Notes: generated by a model from the sequence alone, not told the origin. A stretch of 64,000 nucleotides of DNA from Zygnema cylindricum (GCA_037447655.1 JBBHKE010002172.1:62001-126000); one strand, 5' to 3'. Shown: positions 48,627-62,172, counted from the stretch's first letter. Program-made: numbers and translations.

Positions 48627-49829
48627 ATGTCAGAGGGACGTGGGAAAAGGAAAGCTGCGACTAGAGAGGAAAAGCCGCAGCTGGATGCCTTCCGTCATGC
48701 TAAAAAGGCAGTAACTACACGGGAAACAGCCAAGAAAAGGGATTCAAGGAAGGATCGCGAGGCAGTTGCAAAAACTGCGAGACATTCACCAAAGTCTGTG
48801 AAGAAGAATGCCGAGATGGAAGGCAAGGCAACGTCACGCAGCAATTGGACTCCAGAGGAAGACGAAATTCTGAAGAAGTTTGTGAAGAAACATGGCAAGG
48901 TTTGGCAGCTGGTGAAGCAGCTACAACTACTTGATCGCAGCACAGCTAGTTGCCGAACCCGCTGGAAGGAAGTTCTGGATCCATCGAGAAATAGAAAGCC
49001 ATTCAGCAGGCTGGAGGACGCCATGCTCTGCCGGCTCATTGCAGAACGTGGCCACTGCTGGAAGGAATTTGCAACTCTCTTTGAAGGTCGGACGCCGATG
49101 CAGCTTCGAGGAAGGGCTCAAGTATTGGAACGGCGCGTTGGAAAGAGAACGTCAGGAGGTAGTGATGGAGGACTGTTTCTGCCTGAAAAGAAAACTGGAA
49201 ACTCGAGCAATGGCCTTGGTAAGAGCGAGGTAGGAGAGGAAGGTGTCAAACCCATGGAGGAAGACATAAAACCTGTGGTAGAAGGCCGTTCTGCAGAGTT
49301 AGCCTGTCCAAGTGACACACACATGGATCTTGACACTGTTGGTACACAGGAGGATTTACTGAATATTTCTTTGAACCTGAACAAGGATGGCCAATCTGAC
49401 GCAGATGGTGAGAATCAAGTGAGTGAGAAGGAACCGCAGTTGATGGAGTTTGGGAAGAATATTGCAAAACATGGAAATGCAGGCATGAGTGCTGTATTAG
49501 AGAGGAGCAAAACTGACGGCCATGTCGAAAACGAGTTACAAGTAGTGGTAAGTTCCCAAATGGAAGATCACAAAAACAGTTCTGCTCTCAACAGTGTTAC
49601 GGCAAAAAATTGGAGCGACGAGGAGGTGGAAAAAGCTCGCAAGATATGGGAGCAAGAGGCTGTAGAGAAAGCTGTTGCAGATACAGAAGCAAAATGGCAT
49701 GCCAAATTGGCAGCTGCTAGCCAAGCTTGGGATTGCGAAAAACATCTTCTCATGGAAGCAGTGAACGAGTTAAAGGGAAAGCTTCTGTTGTTTGAAAAAG
49801 ATGCTTTGAAAGTAGAGGCGGATTGTTAG
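48627..49829 (+). CDS. Two-repeat MYB/SANT DNA-binding protein
   Basis: Single open exon of 400 residues. The start is the ATG at 48627; the frame stays open upstream but has no earlier ATG. The N-terminus is basic with candidate nuclear signals (GRGKRKAA, KKRDSRKDR). Two MYB/SANT repeats follow: residues ~72-122 (SNWTPEEDEILKKFVKKHG, then KVWQLV, RTRWKEVL) and ~125-172 (RKPFSRLEDAMLCRLIAERG, HCWKEF). In the second repeat the first aromatic is Phe and the last position is non-aromatic, as in divergent MYB repeats. An acidic Ser-rich linker leads to a C-terminal, Glu/Lys/Ala-rich helix (~340-400) likely to be a coiled coil. A pyrimidine-rich TTTTCTCAG at about 48586 suggests a 5' UTR intron. 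Likely a nuclear DNA-binding or chromatin factor; targets unknown. Confidence 0.82.
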   Translation: MSEGRGKRKAATREEKPQLDAFRHAKKAVTTRETAKKRDSRKDREAVAKTARHSPKSVKKNAEMEGKATSRSNWTPEEDEILKKFVKKHGKVWQLVKQLQLLDRSTASCRTRWKEVLDPSRNRKPFSRLEDAMLCRLIAERGHCWKEFATLFEGRTPMQLRGRAQVLERRVGKRTSGGSDGGLFLPEKKTGNSSNGLGKSEVGEEGVKPMEEDIKPVVEGRSAELACPSDTHMDLDTVGTQEDLLNISLNLNKDGQSDADGENQVSEKEPQLMEFGKNIAKHGNAGMSAVLERSKTDGHVENELQVVVSSQMEDHKNSSALNSVTAKNWSDEEVEKARKIWEQEAVEKAVADTEAKWHAKLAAASQAWDCEKHLLMEAVNELKGKLLLFEKDALKVEADC

Positions 49830-52800
49830 AGATGGTATTGGCCACTTCACTCCCATTTTGTGAACTGATGGACTTAAAATTGAAACCGAAGAAACAAAAA
49901 ACTTCGTTTACTTCATGCTGCCTGTTCCCAATTGGAGACATATTAGAGCGATAGCTGAGAGGCCCTGGCAAGTCTTGAAAGGAAGCCGGCTCATTTAGGC
50001 TAGTAGCGGCATTCTTACGGAAGTAGCTGAACGTTTGGTGTTGTACAAATCATCTTTATGAGGCTAGTTTCTTGAACGCGGTGAAGTGTGACGGTGATGT
50101 TGCAGAGAAAGGGTGAGAACAAGGAGGTACGGGAAAGTTTCTGATAGAAACCAATTAAAATAGGAAATTTAATAGATTGCACGTGGTCTTGCATTGTAAC
50201 TTGTAGATCATCAAGACAATGCTTGACATGAGTAACTATCCATGTAAGTTTTTTGATGTGAAGCGACGCTCGGATGGTCTGCATTAGTGATTAGAATTTT
50301 GGCTCCGCTGAGAGGATGCTTTGAGTCATTCCATACTTTCAAGTCTCAATAATTTGCAGGAGGCTGGGATCTTCCGTGTTTATTTGTTTCTTTCTTGCAG
50401 TAGTGAAGGAGCAGTCGCTATTGTGAGTACGAGCTGCACAAGTTGTGCCTGTTTTAAATAAGCATTAGATACACACACTGTGACTTGCGCTGTTTCTGTT
50501 TGATTGTACCAATTTGTTGAGTTTAAAGAACTTCATCATCTGTAGGAGACTTTAAAAAGGGCTGGACTGTAGTTGGACTAGATTTTTGGGCTGCCCATGG
50601 GTTCAATAAGCTTGGTGTCAACTCGAGAATCTGCAAACAATGATGATTACCATAATGCAATGGTATTGATGATAACAACAGTACCATTGGGCGGACCTTG
50701 TTGCAAAGTTCAATGGAATATCATGTACCTACTTTCTACAGAAAGTACCTGTTTGGTAATCTATGAAATCATGTTGTAGACCTCTCCATTTGCGTTGCTA
50801 TAACCGCCCAAAATCAATGAATGCGGGTATCTAAGTGACATGCGGATTCTTTTCTTCCATTTTTCATCTTCTATCTTTCGGGTTTGTTTCAGTATATTTG
50901 TCAATCATGCCATGTGTGTGTAAAAGCTCAGAACATTACTTCACCTTGGTACTTTAATTCCCAGAGGAGACCAAAATTTTAAGACAACTAGAAAACTATT
51001 GTTACTTGCACATGTGTCTCTGGACATAGATGTATGTCCCAGACGTGGATTTTCTTTTATCGTTATGAAGTAATTATCTGTTTGGACAAGGAACTTTGGA
51101 TATTATGGGCCATTTTGCCTCCTTTTTCCACAAAGAACTCAATAGACACATCACCTTTCTCCCAAAACAAACATAACATATTGGGGTTCATGATTTTTGT
51201 ACTTACAAATAATAAATATCATTTTCTTCTCGGCCTATTGTGCCTGTTTGCTGCAGATGACATTAAATTATGATCTCGAGATACTTTCCCAAAAAAAATA
51301 TTTTATACAGAGGCAAACATAACATTGACTTGGCATAAAGTCAAATGTACGCCGAGAATAGTCAAAGATTTTAAAAGCACGAAATTTGAAAGTTGTATTT
51401 GTATGGACTGACGAAATTGAAGATTTGTAAAAACGTGTTAAATTCTCAGATCTGTACGTGCGTACTTTTTCACTGTTCGAATTGTGCCATTATGTTTTAA
51501 ATGCAAAGTACTGTACCTTTCCGTGAAGGTCAATGGATGGCAAAAGGAGCGTCAAAGGATATCCTCGGACAAAGATTTTCACGTAGGTATCAATGGATTC
51601 GAAGCCACCCTGTCAGAAAGCACATGGCCTTTACCAATTGTTAGGTTGTCATCCATCGTCTGCCGTGGATCATATATTTGTTTCATAGTTCAAAAGTAGG
51701 TGAAAGTAGGCCCATACAATATGCCTATTGTACGCATAACATACAATATGACCTTAAGACCCATATCGTATTCGGACCTATTCGGACCAATTAAAACATT
51801 CAGACCAATTTTTTTATTTAAACCGTCAGATTTGGATGATCGCACGGTCGCTGATCAAAGAAGATGACATGAAAAGCCCATAACACAACTTACGATAAAG
51901 GCGCCGACCAAAGGCCTACCATAATAACGCCTACTTTTGAACTATGATTTGTTTCCCCCAAATGTAACAATCGTGCACGTCCAGTGTGTGGCTAGTCTCC
52001 TCTTTGAAAACAGTCTAAGGACACTAGCCAGACATTGGATAGAATTAGCGTTTGCTTCGAAAACACCGGATTGGATGGTTGACGTCGTCGCCTGAAAATT
52101 TGGAGAATCTTGTCGAATCTTTAGTAAACATGATTTAAAAAAAATAAGTACGACCTTGTACAAAAATACACATATTCTAGTAAAACAACCTCACTTTTCG
52201 CGTAGTGGGGTTCACCCTAAACATCCTGAAAAATCTTTAACAATTTTCAATATCGAAATACAAGCCTACGCGTTACAAGCAAAAGAAAGCACGAGCCTAC
52301 GCGGCACAATCGAAAGAAATCACGTAGGTGATGGGTACAACGCCAATCGCTATTAGCGTAATGTATACTAATTCCGTCCCGCTTTATTTTTTTTCAAATT
52401 CTCAAATAGCATAACTTATTCTGTTTTTTTCTTTACGCCATTTGGGGGTTTTTTCCAAGTACCGTACAAAACGAAAGTACGTCGTCTTTTAAATAGTGTG
52501 GTGTACGGTCAATGTCAGACCGTACAAAATCGTACCTTTTAAAGTGAACAAGTATAATTAATGAGTTTTAGTAACCGCAGACCCATGAGAATACGCGCTA
52601 TAAAAAGGGGATGGAATCGGGCTGTCAAATATCACGTTCGCACATATTCGTCCATCAACCACGTCTTGACTGTGTGAACCTACGATTTTTGTATGACTTG
52701 TCAGATTTTGTACAAGTACCTATATTAGTCTAAGCATGTTTGCGACCGACATTTTTTTTTTCAAAGACCCAAATTAGCATTGGTAAACAATTAGAATATA

Positions 52801-54400
52801 TGTTTTTTTGAAAATTTTCCAATTCCTAATTAGCGTAAATCACTGTAATTATTCCTATACGCTAAAGAAACCTGTACGATATTAGCGATTGGCGGTGTAC
52901 CATATTAGCGATTGGCGGTGTAGTTTACTGGCACGACCGGGTGATTGGCAGTGTAGTTTACTGGCACGACCGGATGCCAGATTGGTTGAAATATTAATGC
53001 CAATGTGGAATAACGAGTTGCATATTTAAGATTTGTACGAACATATTAAAATGTAGAATCTATACGTGCGTATATCATTGTTCAAACAATGTTGTGTAAT
53101 GTTTTTAAACCCTTAGCCTGTCCGCGAAAGGTCAAACGGATGGCAAAAAACCGAGAAATGTTATCCTTCGGCAAACCCATTGTCTCGTGGCTTTTGGTGG
53201 ATTTATATCCAGCCTAGTCTGAAGGCACATGGCCTACATCACGTCATAAGGTTGTCATTGCTCGTCCATCGTGGAACGAAACTATTTTTTTGTCGAGAAA
53301 AAGTGCTTGTACGATTTTCGCTCCGCAAAAATGCTTACAAATGCGTACAGAATATGTATAGACTTGGACAACCGACGACAAAATTTTTTAGACATGGTTT
53401 GACTTATAAAAATCGACAACTAACAATTTTACCGGGGGAATGCCGATAGTCTAATGTTTAAGTTGATATCAGGGAACAAGTCAAACTGTGGCATAGAAAC
53501 GTCAAAGTCAAGAGTAGGCTCAGGTTTGTCCCGCCTGTAATGAAAGTGGGGCTACAATTATTTAACATAAAAGTGCAACATAAAAGTACACTATATACGA
53601 AGTCGCGCTTGCGCAAAACTTTGCTCCTTATATGCCACTAACACTCTAATAAACGCGTCCACGCCTCAACGTTCAGCTTTTTCGTTTCTGCGCCTCAGTT
53701 ACACCACAAACGGGTAAGGCCTATGATTCATTTGGTCGTTTTTTACGTTTACTGGAAGAGTGAAGTCCAAGCCTTTGTTCCATTGTGTCGGGTTAGAAAT
53801 CATTTTTTTTTAACGTGGCACATTTTGGTTGGTACCACGTAGGAAACTATTACTATTCTACAAACCTATGAAGAATCTTTGACAGCAAAGTATGAACGTA
53901 ATATTAGTACCAATGGAGGTAAAAAGTGACTCGTACGAGGTATTAAACAAAATCTGTACGAGCGAACGAAACTTAAGATTTGTAAAATTGTACGAAAATG
54001 TCTGAATGGTTAATGGGTGGCAACAAGAGCGTTAAAGAACATCCTCCGTCAAATATTTTATCGCGGTTTTTGGTGGCCTCGCATCCATCCTAGCGGAAGC
54101 CACATGGCCTATGCGACGTGTAGCCACCTGATCGCGCGTTCATCGTGGATGTTTTTTCACTTTTCCATTAGGCACAATGTTATACGTTCAGGCTCTTAAA
54201 ACTAACCTATTGCAAGTCGAAACTGATCTCCTTCAAGTCACTTGTTGCAAACTGAAAAGTTTGACCCATAGTTCTTCAATTCGTACGATTTTTTCCCTTT
54301 TTACGATTTTTACGCATTATTTGTCGGTTTTATACATTTCATTAATATTAGTTTACAACTTACTGTACGGAAACTGAAAGAAAAATTGCACGGGATTTTT
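49830..54400. other. Gene-free region with F-type dispersed repeats
   Basis: Three copies of a family with the words AATGG(A)TGGCAA, GAGCGT and CACATGGCCT lie near 51510-51670, 53120-53290 and 53990-54160, with a fourth at 30320-30480. A lone Harbinger-like right end (GTAGTGGGGTTCACCC then TAA) is at about 52204-52222. A tandem pair GATTGGCGGTGTA...GTTTACTGGCACGACCGG occurs at about 52885-52975. No gene recognised. Confidence 0.6.
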
Positions 54401-54639
54401 AAAAAAGAGACGTTGCACCGTGTGCCTGGGGTAAGTGAATTTCTCTAAGAACGTCCTCCTCTACATGGAAGACGTCATTAAAACTCCTTTACAAAGAAGC
54501 CGCCATTGCTGATGCCACAAAAGAGGCCACTAAAGCTGCCATTGAATTCGCTGTTGAAGCATTTACGAACCTCGCCACAAGCATTCACGCCTAGATCTCG
54601 AGGAATAACTGACTATGTAGCTATGCAAATTCAAATTTT

Positions 54640-56188
54640 AGGCTCAAGCGACTAGGATTACAAACCACCTTCTTGGAAATGTGAAGAGTGCAAAGATTAG
54701 AGCTTGCACTTTGTGTCCAGACAGGGTGAATGAGGAGTTTAGTGCATCTAAAACCGTTAAATAGGTTCATGGCTCACATAAATATGTAATATGCGACGTG
54801 GATGAACTCAACGGAAGTTTTCCATTGATCGAGAGTAACAAAGTAGAAGGTGTACGAACGAAAATACATTTTTTTTTTGCTAAACACAACAATAAGGAGG
54901 TAGATGTAGCATGGGCCACGACTTTCTTTGCCAATAGATTGTCGTTTCCACTATTGGATGACCCATATTTTGAGGCAACAATGAAGAAGACCGAAGATGT
55001 TGGGGGGTCTTACAAGTTACTTTACCGGAGTGCCATGAGAACTCATCTCATGTTAAAGACCAAGGCGATTGTAAATAAAGATGTGGCAAGTTACGTGGAA
55101 ACAATTAAGGTCACCGGTGCCAAGATCACATCAGACGGGTGGCCAACAATTGATGACACGCCTCTCCTAACTATTCTCCTAAGTATTATAGTTGTCACCC
55201 CCAAAGGTGACATGTTCTTGACGGCAGAAGACACTATTGGACGAATCAAGGATGTCCAATACATTTGTAAGGTGTTGGAAAAAGGATTTCTTGCGGTAGG
55301 GGTCGAGCATGTGGTGCAAATTGTAACAGATTTTGCCCTTGTGAAAAAGGTCGCAACCTCGTTGCTCATGAGAAGGCACCCTTCGATCACGTGATCGCCA
55401 TGCTCTGCCCATATATTGGACTTGATGTAGGAGGTTTGGGGCAGGTTAACATTTATCTTAGTTGTCCGAGAGGCAAAATAGGTGTTGAAATTCATCACGA
55501 ATCATGTCATGATTGTAACCATGTTTAACAATAACTTTGCATTTTGACTTTTGAAACTTGGTGTGATTAGGTTTGCTACGAATTTTGTCATGCTTCAAAG
55601 GTTTTTAGAGGTGAAAGACAGTCTGGAGCGCTTAATGTTTGATGATAAATACAAGGAATGGATCGGCAACGCTATGTACAAGATCGAGGGAGCTAAGATT
55701 AAATGCCACATTATGAGCCTGGAATTTTGGAAGAGAGAGCTAAGATTAAATGCCACATTATGAGCTTGAAATTTTGGAAGAGCCTGTGGTGCGGTTGATG
55801 AGGGAGTGTGAAAAAGTTGGCCCGAATGTAGGGAAGGTTTATCATGGTTTTTACATGATTTGACAGTTTTGTAGAAGTTATCTTGCGATAGAGGAGAAAA
55901 AATTTATGAAGGCATGCAAATTTTTGAGGAGGTGAAGGCAATTGGATGGCGAGGTGGGAGATGGCACATAACCCCAAATATGCGGCCGACTTTGTACTCG
56001 ATCCGGATTACCAAAGTGTTGCATATGGGCAACATTCAAATGCGACATTAATTGAAGGTTTCCAAATAATGCTTGAAGAGATGTTACCAAATGTGGAGGA
56101 GCGCGATGAGGCCCACGTTCAGTTGTGCAAATATAGAGGTGTAGAAATTGATGGTGTTTTTTTTAAGTATTTTCTAAGTCTAAATTAA
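54640..56188 (+). pseudogene. hAT-superfamily transposase relic (DUF659 type)
   Basis: Best-preserved part is 54798-55394, with the DUF659 hallmark ITSDGWPTIDDTPLLTI...TPKGDMFLTAEDTIGRIKD...VVQIVTD. Upstream, RITNHLLGNVKSAK and a CTLCPD pair resemble a zinc-finger N-terminus, cut by TAG at about 54761. Downstream the frame continues as SPCSAHILDLM (the family's PCAAHCLDL motif) past TGA, probably a mutated Trp codon, and TAG. After a frameshift comes IRFATNFVMLQRFLEVKDSLERL (55551-55763), and after another NPKYAADFVLDPDYQ (55946-56188). The C-terminal dimerisation motif was not seen. Clearly inactive. Confidence 0.85.
55691..55784 (+). repeat. 47-bp tandem duplication in the hAT relic
   Basis: AGCTAAGATTAAATGCCACA to TTTTGGAAGAG occurs twice in direct succession with two mismatches. 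It disrupts the transposase frame because 47 is not a multiple of three. Confidence 0.85.
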
Positions 56189-57417
56189 AATACAGAAAGA
56201 AGCCGAGGCAGTCTATCTCTAACTTCTCTCTCCAACTCCCACACTTGACGCAGTCACTGGGAAGTTGGAGTGGAAGCTAGAGCCATGGCTACCAAGGCTA
56301 TCCAGAGGTTTACGAGAAATAGATTAGTTTATTTGCCGATAAGTTTATTTACTAAAAGGGTAGATGTCGGAACCAAGATTTGATCCTGGTACCTGGGGAA
56401 TGTTGGATAGCTGGTAGCCGGTAGTCCTAAATGTTAAGTCTAAGACTAATAATATATGATATACGGTTTGATATTAATTTAAATATTATAACGTAGGATA
56501 ATTCATTTAACTACAACTGTTTACGGGATACATAGATCCAGTTATGTAAAAGTACGGATTACGGTATGTATAAAAAACTAGTACCGCGCATTTATTTCTT
56601 TAAACGAAACAAATACCGCGCATGTATTTATGACGGCTACGATTGAAATCTGCATTCAATCGGACAGCCGAGAAGAAAGCCGAGATCGCGGAAGAGAATC
56701 TCGGCGGTTTGTGGTCATCGCCACATCGGATGACACGTGTCAAAATTACGTTGGATCGCGGTATCCCCGGGGATTACAAGACTTAACCCGGATATGACAT
56801 GTGTCGACTTTTAGGCCATGTCGTATAGTTTCCGTACAAAAAGTACACCGGCACCTGTACTTTTGTGTACGGAAGTGTAATATGATTAGTTCCGTACATC
56901 AATAGATAGAGTTTGTGAGAGAGATAGGACTTAGAAAAAATTGGTAGATAAGACCCTCTCTACTAGAGAGCTTCTATACAAAGGTCAATTTTGACCCTCC
57001 ATAACTTACTGCTCAAGGGAGCAAATTCAAAGATTGTTTTTGCTATCGACTCAATGGAGTCTTGACTTCACAAGGGTGAAGGTGGTCAAAGTTTTTGTTT
57101 GCCAGGGTGGCAGAGTTTTTGTTTGCCAGGGTGGCAATTATTCTTGCTGAAACACAAAGGGGTCAGGGTTATCCTAGAGGCTTCTTTGAAGTTGTCCATT
57201 CTGAGGACTTATAGAGGTCTCAAAGTTTCAAGTTAGGGCCCACCCTCTAACGTACCCATCTTTAATGGAACTGGCTTCATATAATGGGAAAGTATGATGA
57301 TAGGAGCTCTATGCGAGAAAAGGTTTTGGGGGATAGTGAGTGGAAGAGTGGGGCGTCCATCAAGTCTTGGAGTCCCTCCAGGGTTTGGAGGAAGCAAATT
57401 CACAAGGAAAGCAGATC
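56189..57417. other. Region between hAT relic and Copia element
   Basis: No gene recognised. A 27-bp tandem duplication (AGTTTTTGTTTGCCAGGGTGG) lies at about 57089-57140. The right 180 bp reads on the minus strand in continuation of the truncated gag but with stops and no recognisable domain. Confidence 0.5.
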
Positions 57418-57517
57418 CTGTTGTTCTACAACCACCGGTGCAGGTGGAGGAGCAGCAGTAGTAGTAGAAGTAGACATGATACACTCTCAGAAGCTATCAA
57501 GAATCCTACCAAACAGC
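57418..57517 (-). pseudogene. Extra Copia primer-site and gag start beyond the 3' LTR
   Basis: Reading left from the LTR at 57518, the sequence repeats the 5' leader of the main element: a TGGTA primer-site core, CTTCTGAGAGTGTATC, then ATG and about nineteen gag codons (MSTSTTTAAPPPAPVVVEQ). It then diverges. It is the beginning of a second Copia copy sharing this LTR. Confidence 0.75.
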
Positions 57518-58204
57518 TGTTGTTAAGTGCTCACCAATTCTTATACAAGCATCCAAACCTCACAAAACTCTATCAGAGTATAGAGTAGCATAAACACTGA
57601 TAACTCCCAAAGTTATAGCACAATTGACCCGACAACACTCAAGATATAATACTCAGAAGTTTCCCAAAACCTGTTTGCAGTTTTACTACTTGGAAGTCTG
57701 GATTCATAATATGTTATGAGTCCTAAGTCTTATACTTGTGTTGAACTGGCAACACCAGTGTACTTGAGAGGTACATCAAACCACCAAGCTACCTCTAACC
57801 TGTCAAGCTACCATTGAGCTATCACTAAGCTACCACTGAGCTATCACTAAGCTAACTAGAATCGTATTTATCGCAGTTGCTCTATCCTATACAGAATCAC
57901 ATTAAGAATATCAGACGTTGCGTTGTCCGTACGGACAATATCAAATATAATCGTGGTTGCCTTGTCCTGTCTGTGTTGCAGCTTCGCTGCTGCGCTGCTC
58001 TGCTGTATAGCATCTGCTCTGCTGTATAACAGCTGCGCTGCTGTATAGCAGCTGCGCTATTGTATAGTAGCTGCGCTGCTGTATAGCAGCTGCGCTGCTC
58101 TGTTGTATAGCAGCTACACTGCTCTGTCTGTATAGCAGCTGCGCTGCTTTGTCTGTAAAGCAGCTGCGCTGCTCTGAGATTGAAAGCTTTCCAAAAGGAC
58201 AACA
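57518..58204 (-). mobile_element. Copia LTR, left copy (3' LTR of main element)
   Basis: On the minus strand it begins TGTTGTCC and ends AACA. It is directly preceded by a polypurine tract (TTTAGGGGAG). It matches the LTR at 62173-62897 almost throughout. Its 5' portion contains tandem AGCAGCTGCGCTGCTGTAT-type units in different number (687 bp against 725 bp). Confidence 0.85.
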
Positions 58205-58364
58205 CTCCCCTAAAGCTTTAGATTCAGTATCCTGGCGCAGCTGCGGTGATAAACTAGCGCAGCATCGCAGCATAGCAATATAGCAATTAGTAAGTCACCC
58301 AACCCCACTACCTCACAATGGTGGAATTATCGCAGAGTGGCAGTATAGCAGTGCAACAATTCAA

Positions 58365-61300
58365 CTATTCACTTAATCCCACTGAGTCCCTACAATACTT
58401 CAGCTTAGGAGCAGGACGGGCTTTAGTGAGCATATCAGCAATCATTTTTGCATCTGGCAAATAATATAATTTAATCACTCTAGAGTACACCTTTTCTCTT
58501 ACAAAGTGTAATCGTACATCCATGTGCTTGCTTTTGAAGTGATGACTCGGGTTAGAAGCAATGGCAATGGCAGCTTGGTTATCACACCAGATCACTTGTG
58601 GACCAGCTTGCATGTATCCTAGTTCTTGTACTATAGATTTTACCCATAAGAGTTCTTTGAGGGCCGAGCTTGCTGCCATATATTCTGACTCCATTGTCGA
58701 CTGCGCTGTCACTTTTTGAAGTTTGCTGCTCCAGCAGTAAGTACCGTTCCCAATTTGTAGAACGAATCCCGTGGTGGATTTCCGGCTTGGCGTGTCGACA
58801 TAGCTTGCATCACTCCATGTTTGCAGCTTGACTTCTCCTCCGCCTAGAGTGAGTTTGAGATTTTTAGTTCCTGCCAAATATCTTAAGACTCTCTTTGCTG
58901 CATCAAGATCAGATTTTCTCGGATTTTCTAGAACCCTGCTCAGTACCCCGACTGCTGCAGCAATGTCAGGACGGGTACAGTTCATGAAATATATTAAGCT
59001 TCCCACTATCTGTCTATAAGGTATTACTGTCATAGGATCATTCTCCCCTGACTCTAAATACTCGCTAATAATGACACCTGGTTCTGTCTCTTCTCCCTCT
59101 AACTTCTGCCGAAACTCCATTGGAGTTAAACATCCTTTTGTCCCCCGCATTCCGTACTCATCTAACATGTTTCCAATAGCCTCCTTTGAGTCAATTTTAT
59201 TATTTTCTTATTTTTGTCCCTCTCTACCTGGATACCCAAAATATATTTTGCCTCACCGAGGTCTTTCATCTCGAACCGTGAGTTTAGAGCAGTTTTGATT
59301 TTGTTAATTTCAGCCATTGATTTGCTAATTAATAGCAAATCATCTACATATACTGCTATAAACACTATCCGATTTTCACCCTTTAGAACGTAGACAGAGT
59401 GATCAGAACTTATCCTTTGAAATCTTAGACTAGTCAAGAATTCATCAAGCTTTATATTCCACTGTCTGGGGGCCTGTTTTAGGCCGTACAAAGATTTTAG
59501 CAACTTGCATACTAAGTGCTCTTTTCCTGGTTCCACATACTTTTCAGGCTGCTGCATGTAAATGGTCTCTTCTAGTTCTCCATGCAAAAAGGCCGTTTTT
59601 ACATCCATCTGATGAATTTCCATATCTTCTATAGCAGTTAGGGACAGCAAAATCCTAACTGTTGGAAATCTTACAACCGGAAAAAATGTTTCTTCAAAAT
59701 CGATTCCTTCCTTTTGATTGTACCCCTTCGCCACAAGTCTGGCCTTATAGCGTTCAATGGTGTTATCGGGATTTAACTTCACCTTGAATACCCATTTGCT
59801 GCCGATCGCTTTTCGGTCTGGAGGAAGGTCCACGAGCTCCCATGTTTGAGCCTCCATGATCGACTTCATTTCGTCGTTTGCCGCCTCAATCCAGTGATTC
59901 CGCTCTGGTGATGAGAAGGCCTCTTGGATGGTCAAGGGCTCCCCTGAGACTGCCCAGTAGGCAAAGTGAGAGCTTGCTTGCAGACGGCTACTTGATCTTT
60001 TTCCCCCCGAAAATTCTGAGGTTGAGATCGTCGGATGTCGCGCATTGCGCTGATTGCGCTGGTTGCGATCCGTGTCTTGCGGATTGCGCTGGTTGCGATC
60101 CGTGTGTATTGACTGCTCTTGGTCCGTCTGGACCCGAAGTTGGTGAGGAACGTGGAGAGAGTCTGACTCCGAAGTTATTACCGGAGTTTGTGGAATCTGC
60201 GGGACAATATCCTGCATGCAATCTAAGATGACATACTCCTGTACTTTTTGTTGCTTTTGCTGCTCTGTCATTTGAAATAAATCTATGGAGTCTAGGTCAT
60301 CCTTAACAATGATGTTTCTAGCTACAACTATTTTCTGCCTTTCAAACACAAAGACTCTATAACTTTTGAGTGATCATCATATCCTAACAGAATTCCCGGT
60401 AATCCTTTCGGTTCCATTTTCCATCTATCTGTAGATGTATCCAATATAAAGCATTGACTACCAAAGACCTTGAAATGGCTAACATCTGGTTTGCTACCTG
60501 TCCAGATTTCGTAAGGAGTTGTTTCTACCGATCTTGATCCTATCGTATTCTTAATATAGACTGCACAATTTAGAGCTTCAGCCCAGAATTTCGGATCCAC
60601 ATTTTTATCTGCGAGCATAGACCTAGAGCTTTCCGTGAGAGTTCTATTCAGTCTTTCCGACACCCCATTTTGTTCCGGTGAATACGGAACAGTCAATAGA
60701 TGACTAATGCCTTCCTCAAGTAAAAAGGTTTCAAATTCTTTCGATGTATATTCACCACCATTGTCCGATCTGAGCTGTAGAATAGATTAATTATGAAGTT
60801 TTTCAGCCCATGCTTTATAGTGTTTGAAGTGACCAAACACCTCACTCTTCTCCTTCATGAAGTAAACTTTAGTAAACCTGGAGAAATCATCTGTGAAGGT
60901 GACCATGTATTTCATCCCTCCGGCAGATGGAACCTTCGCCGGACCAAAGACATCCGAATGAATTTGTTGTAAAAGTTTCGTTGACCGATACTCAGACTCT
61001 TCAGGAAATGGCAATCTGTGGATTTTGCCTAAAGCGCAACCATCGGAAGTTTTGACCGGCTCATCTGTGATTGATACACCCTCTATTTTTCCAGCAAGGA
61101 CCATTTTCTTCAAACTATCATAGTTTACATGGCCTAATTTTTTATGCCACAACTCATCTGAGTGCAAAATACCAGAGTACAGAACATCATTCTCCTTGGT
61201 ATTAGCCATATCCATGCGATACATCTTGTTACGATCTCTAGGAACTGTAACCGCAACCTTGCCATTTTTGCTAACAACCTGCCGACCATTTTTCAAATTA

Positions 61301-62132
61301 ACCTCAAAGCCTTTGCTCTCTACCAACGACGTAGAAAACAGATTTTTCTTAAAGTCTGGCACTGTATCCATGACCTCTCTCACTACAATAAAAGCATGCA
61401 TTGTTGGATTGTTTATTCCACCTTGATTAAAATGTCTGAACTGATTAAACTGATTTATTTGCTGATTAAACTGTCCTTTTATCTCAAAGTCTGAATTAAA
61501 GGCCTCTACTTGCTCAACATTGAGAATATTAGATGTAGCTTCTTCCTCTAGTAAAATATTGATTGCTAACTGTAAAGTCCAGCTAGCTTTATCTTTTTGT
61601 TTGAGCATGTCAGATGCTCCTTTCATACTACGAGGGAGACCCCTCATGAGCAATGCAGCCTGTTGAAAAGGAGGAAACACCCCACCTGCACAAGCATGTG
61701 CATCTACAAGGATACGAAATTTGTTAGAATATTCAACCATTGTACCGCCAGTGTACTTATAGTCCCAAATTTTTCCAGCCAATAGAAGCTCTTTCGGACA
61801 TTTGCCTTTTCATAATCACTTTTAAGAGATTTCCAGATATCAATTGCTTTTTTCATCTTTATCCGAGACATAGCTAAATCCTGAGATATACAAAATTTTA
61901 GAATAGAACGAGCTTCCGTATTTTTCTTAGACCATGACGGATCAGATTCATCCAACGAACCATCCAAGATATCTAAAAGAGTGACATTTTCAAAATGTGT
62001 TTCCACCATATCCGCCCAATAAACATACTTATCCCCGGAAAAGATAGGAATTCTTGATGACAGGCCCATAACCAGTTGTTCTACAACCACCGGTGCAGGT
62101 GGAGGAGCAGCAGTAGTAGTAGAAGTAGACAT
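58365..62132 (-). pseudogene. Copia retrotransposon gag-pol, frameshifted
   Basis: Minus-strand blocks in order: gag 62132-61704 and 61782 onward (FRILVDAHACAGGVFP); GAG-pre-integrase LWHKKLGHVNYDSLKKM and integrase start HSDVFGPAKVPSAGGMKYMV (to 60787); integrase core SPEQNGVSERLNRTL (60696-60328); reverse transcriptase with FHGELEETIYMQQPE-type and VYVDDLLLI catalytic motif (60349-59162); RNase H with WSDASY, STMESEYMA and WCDNQAA (59168-58365). Frames change near 61.75, 60.74, 60.34 and 59.16 kb. The gag zinc knuckle and the protease DSGA region are missing, apparently deleted between GGINNPTMHA and FKKNLFSTS. The order integrase before reverse transcriptase defines Copia. It is inactive. 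Confidence 0.92.
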
Positions 62133-62172
62133 GATACACTCTCAGAAGCTATCAAGAATCATACCAAACAGC

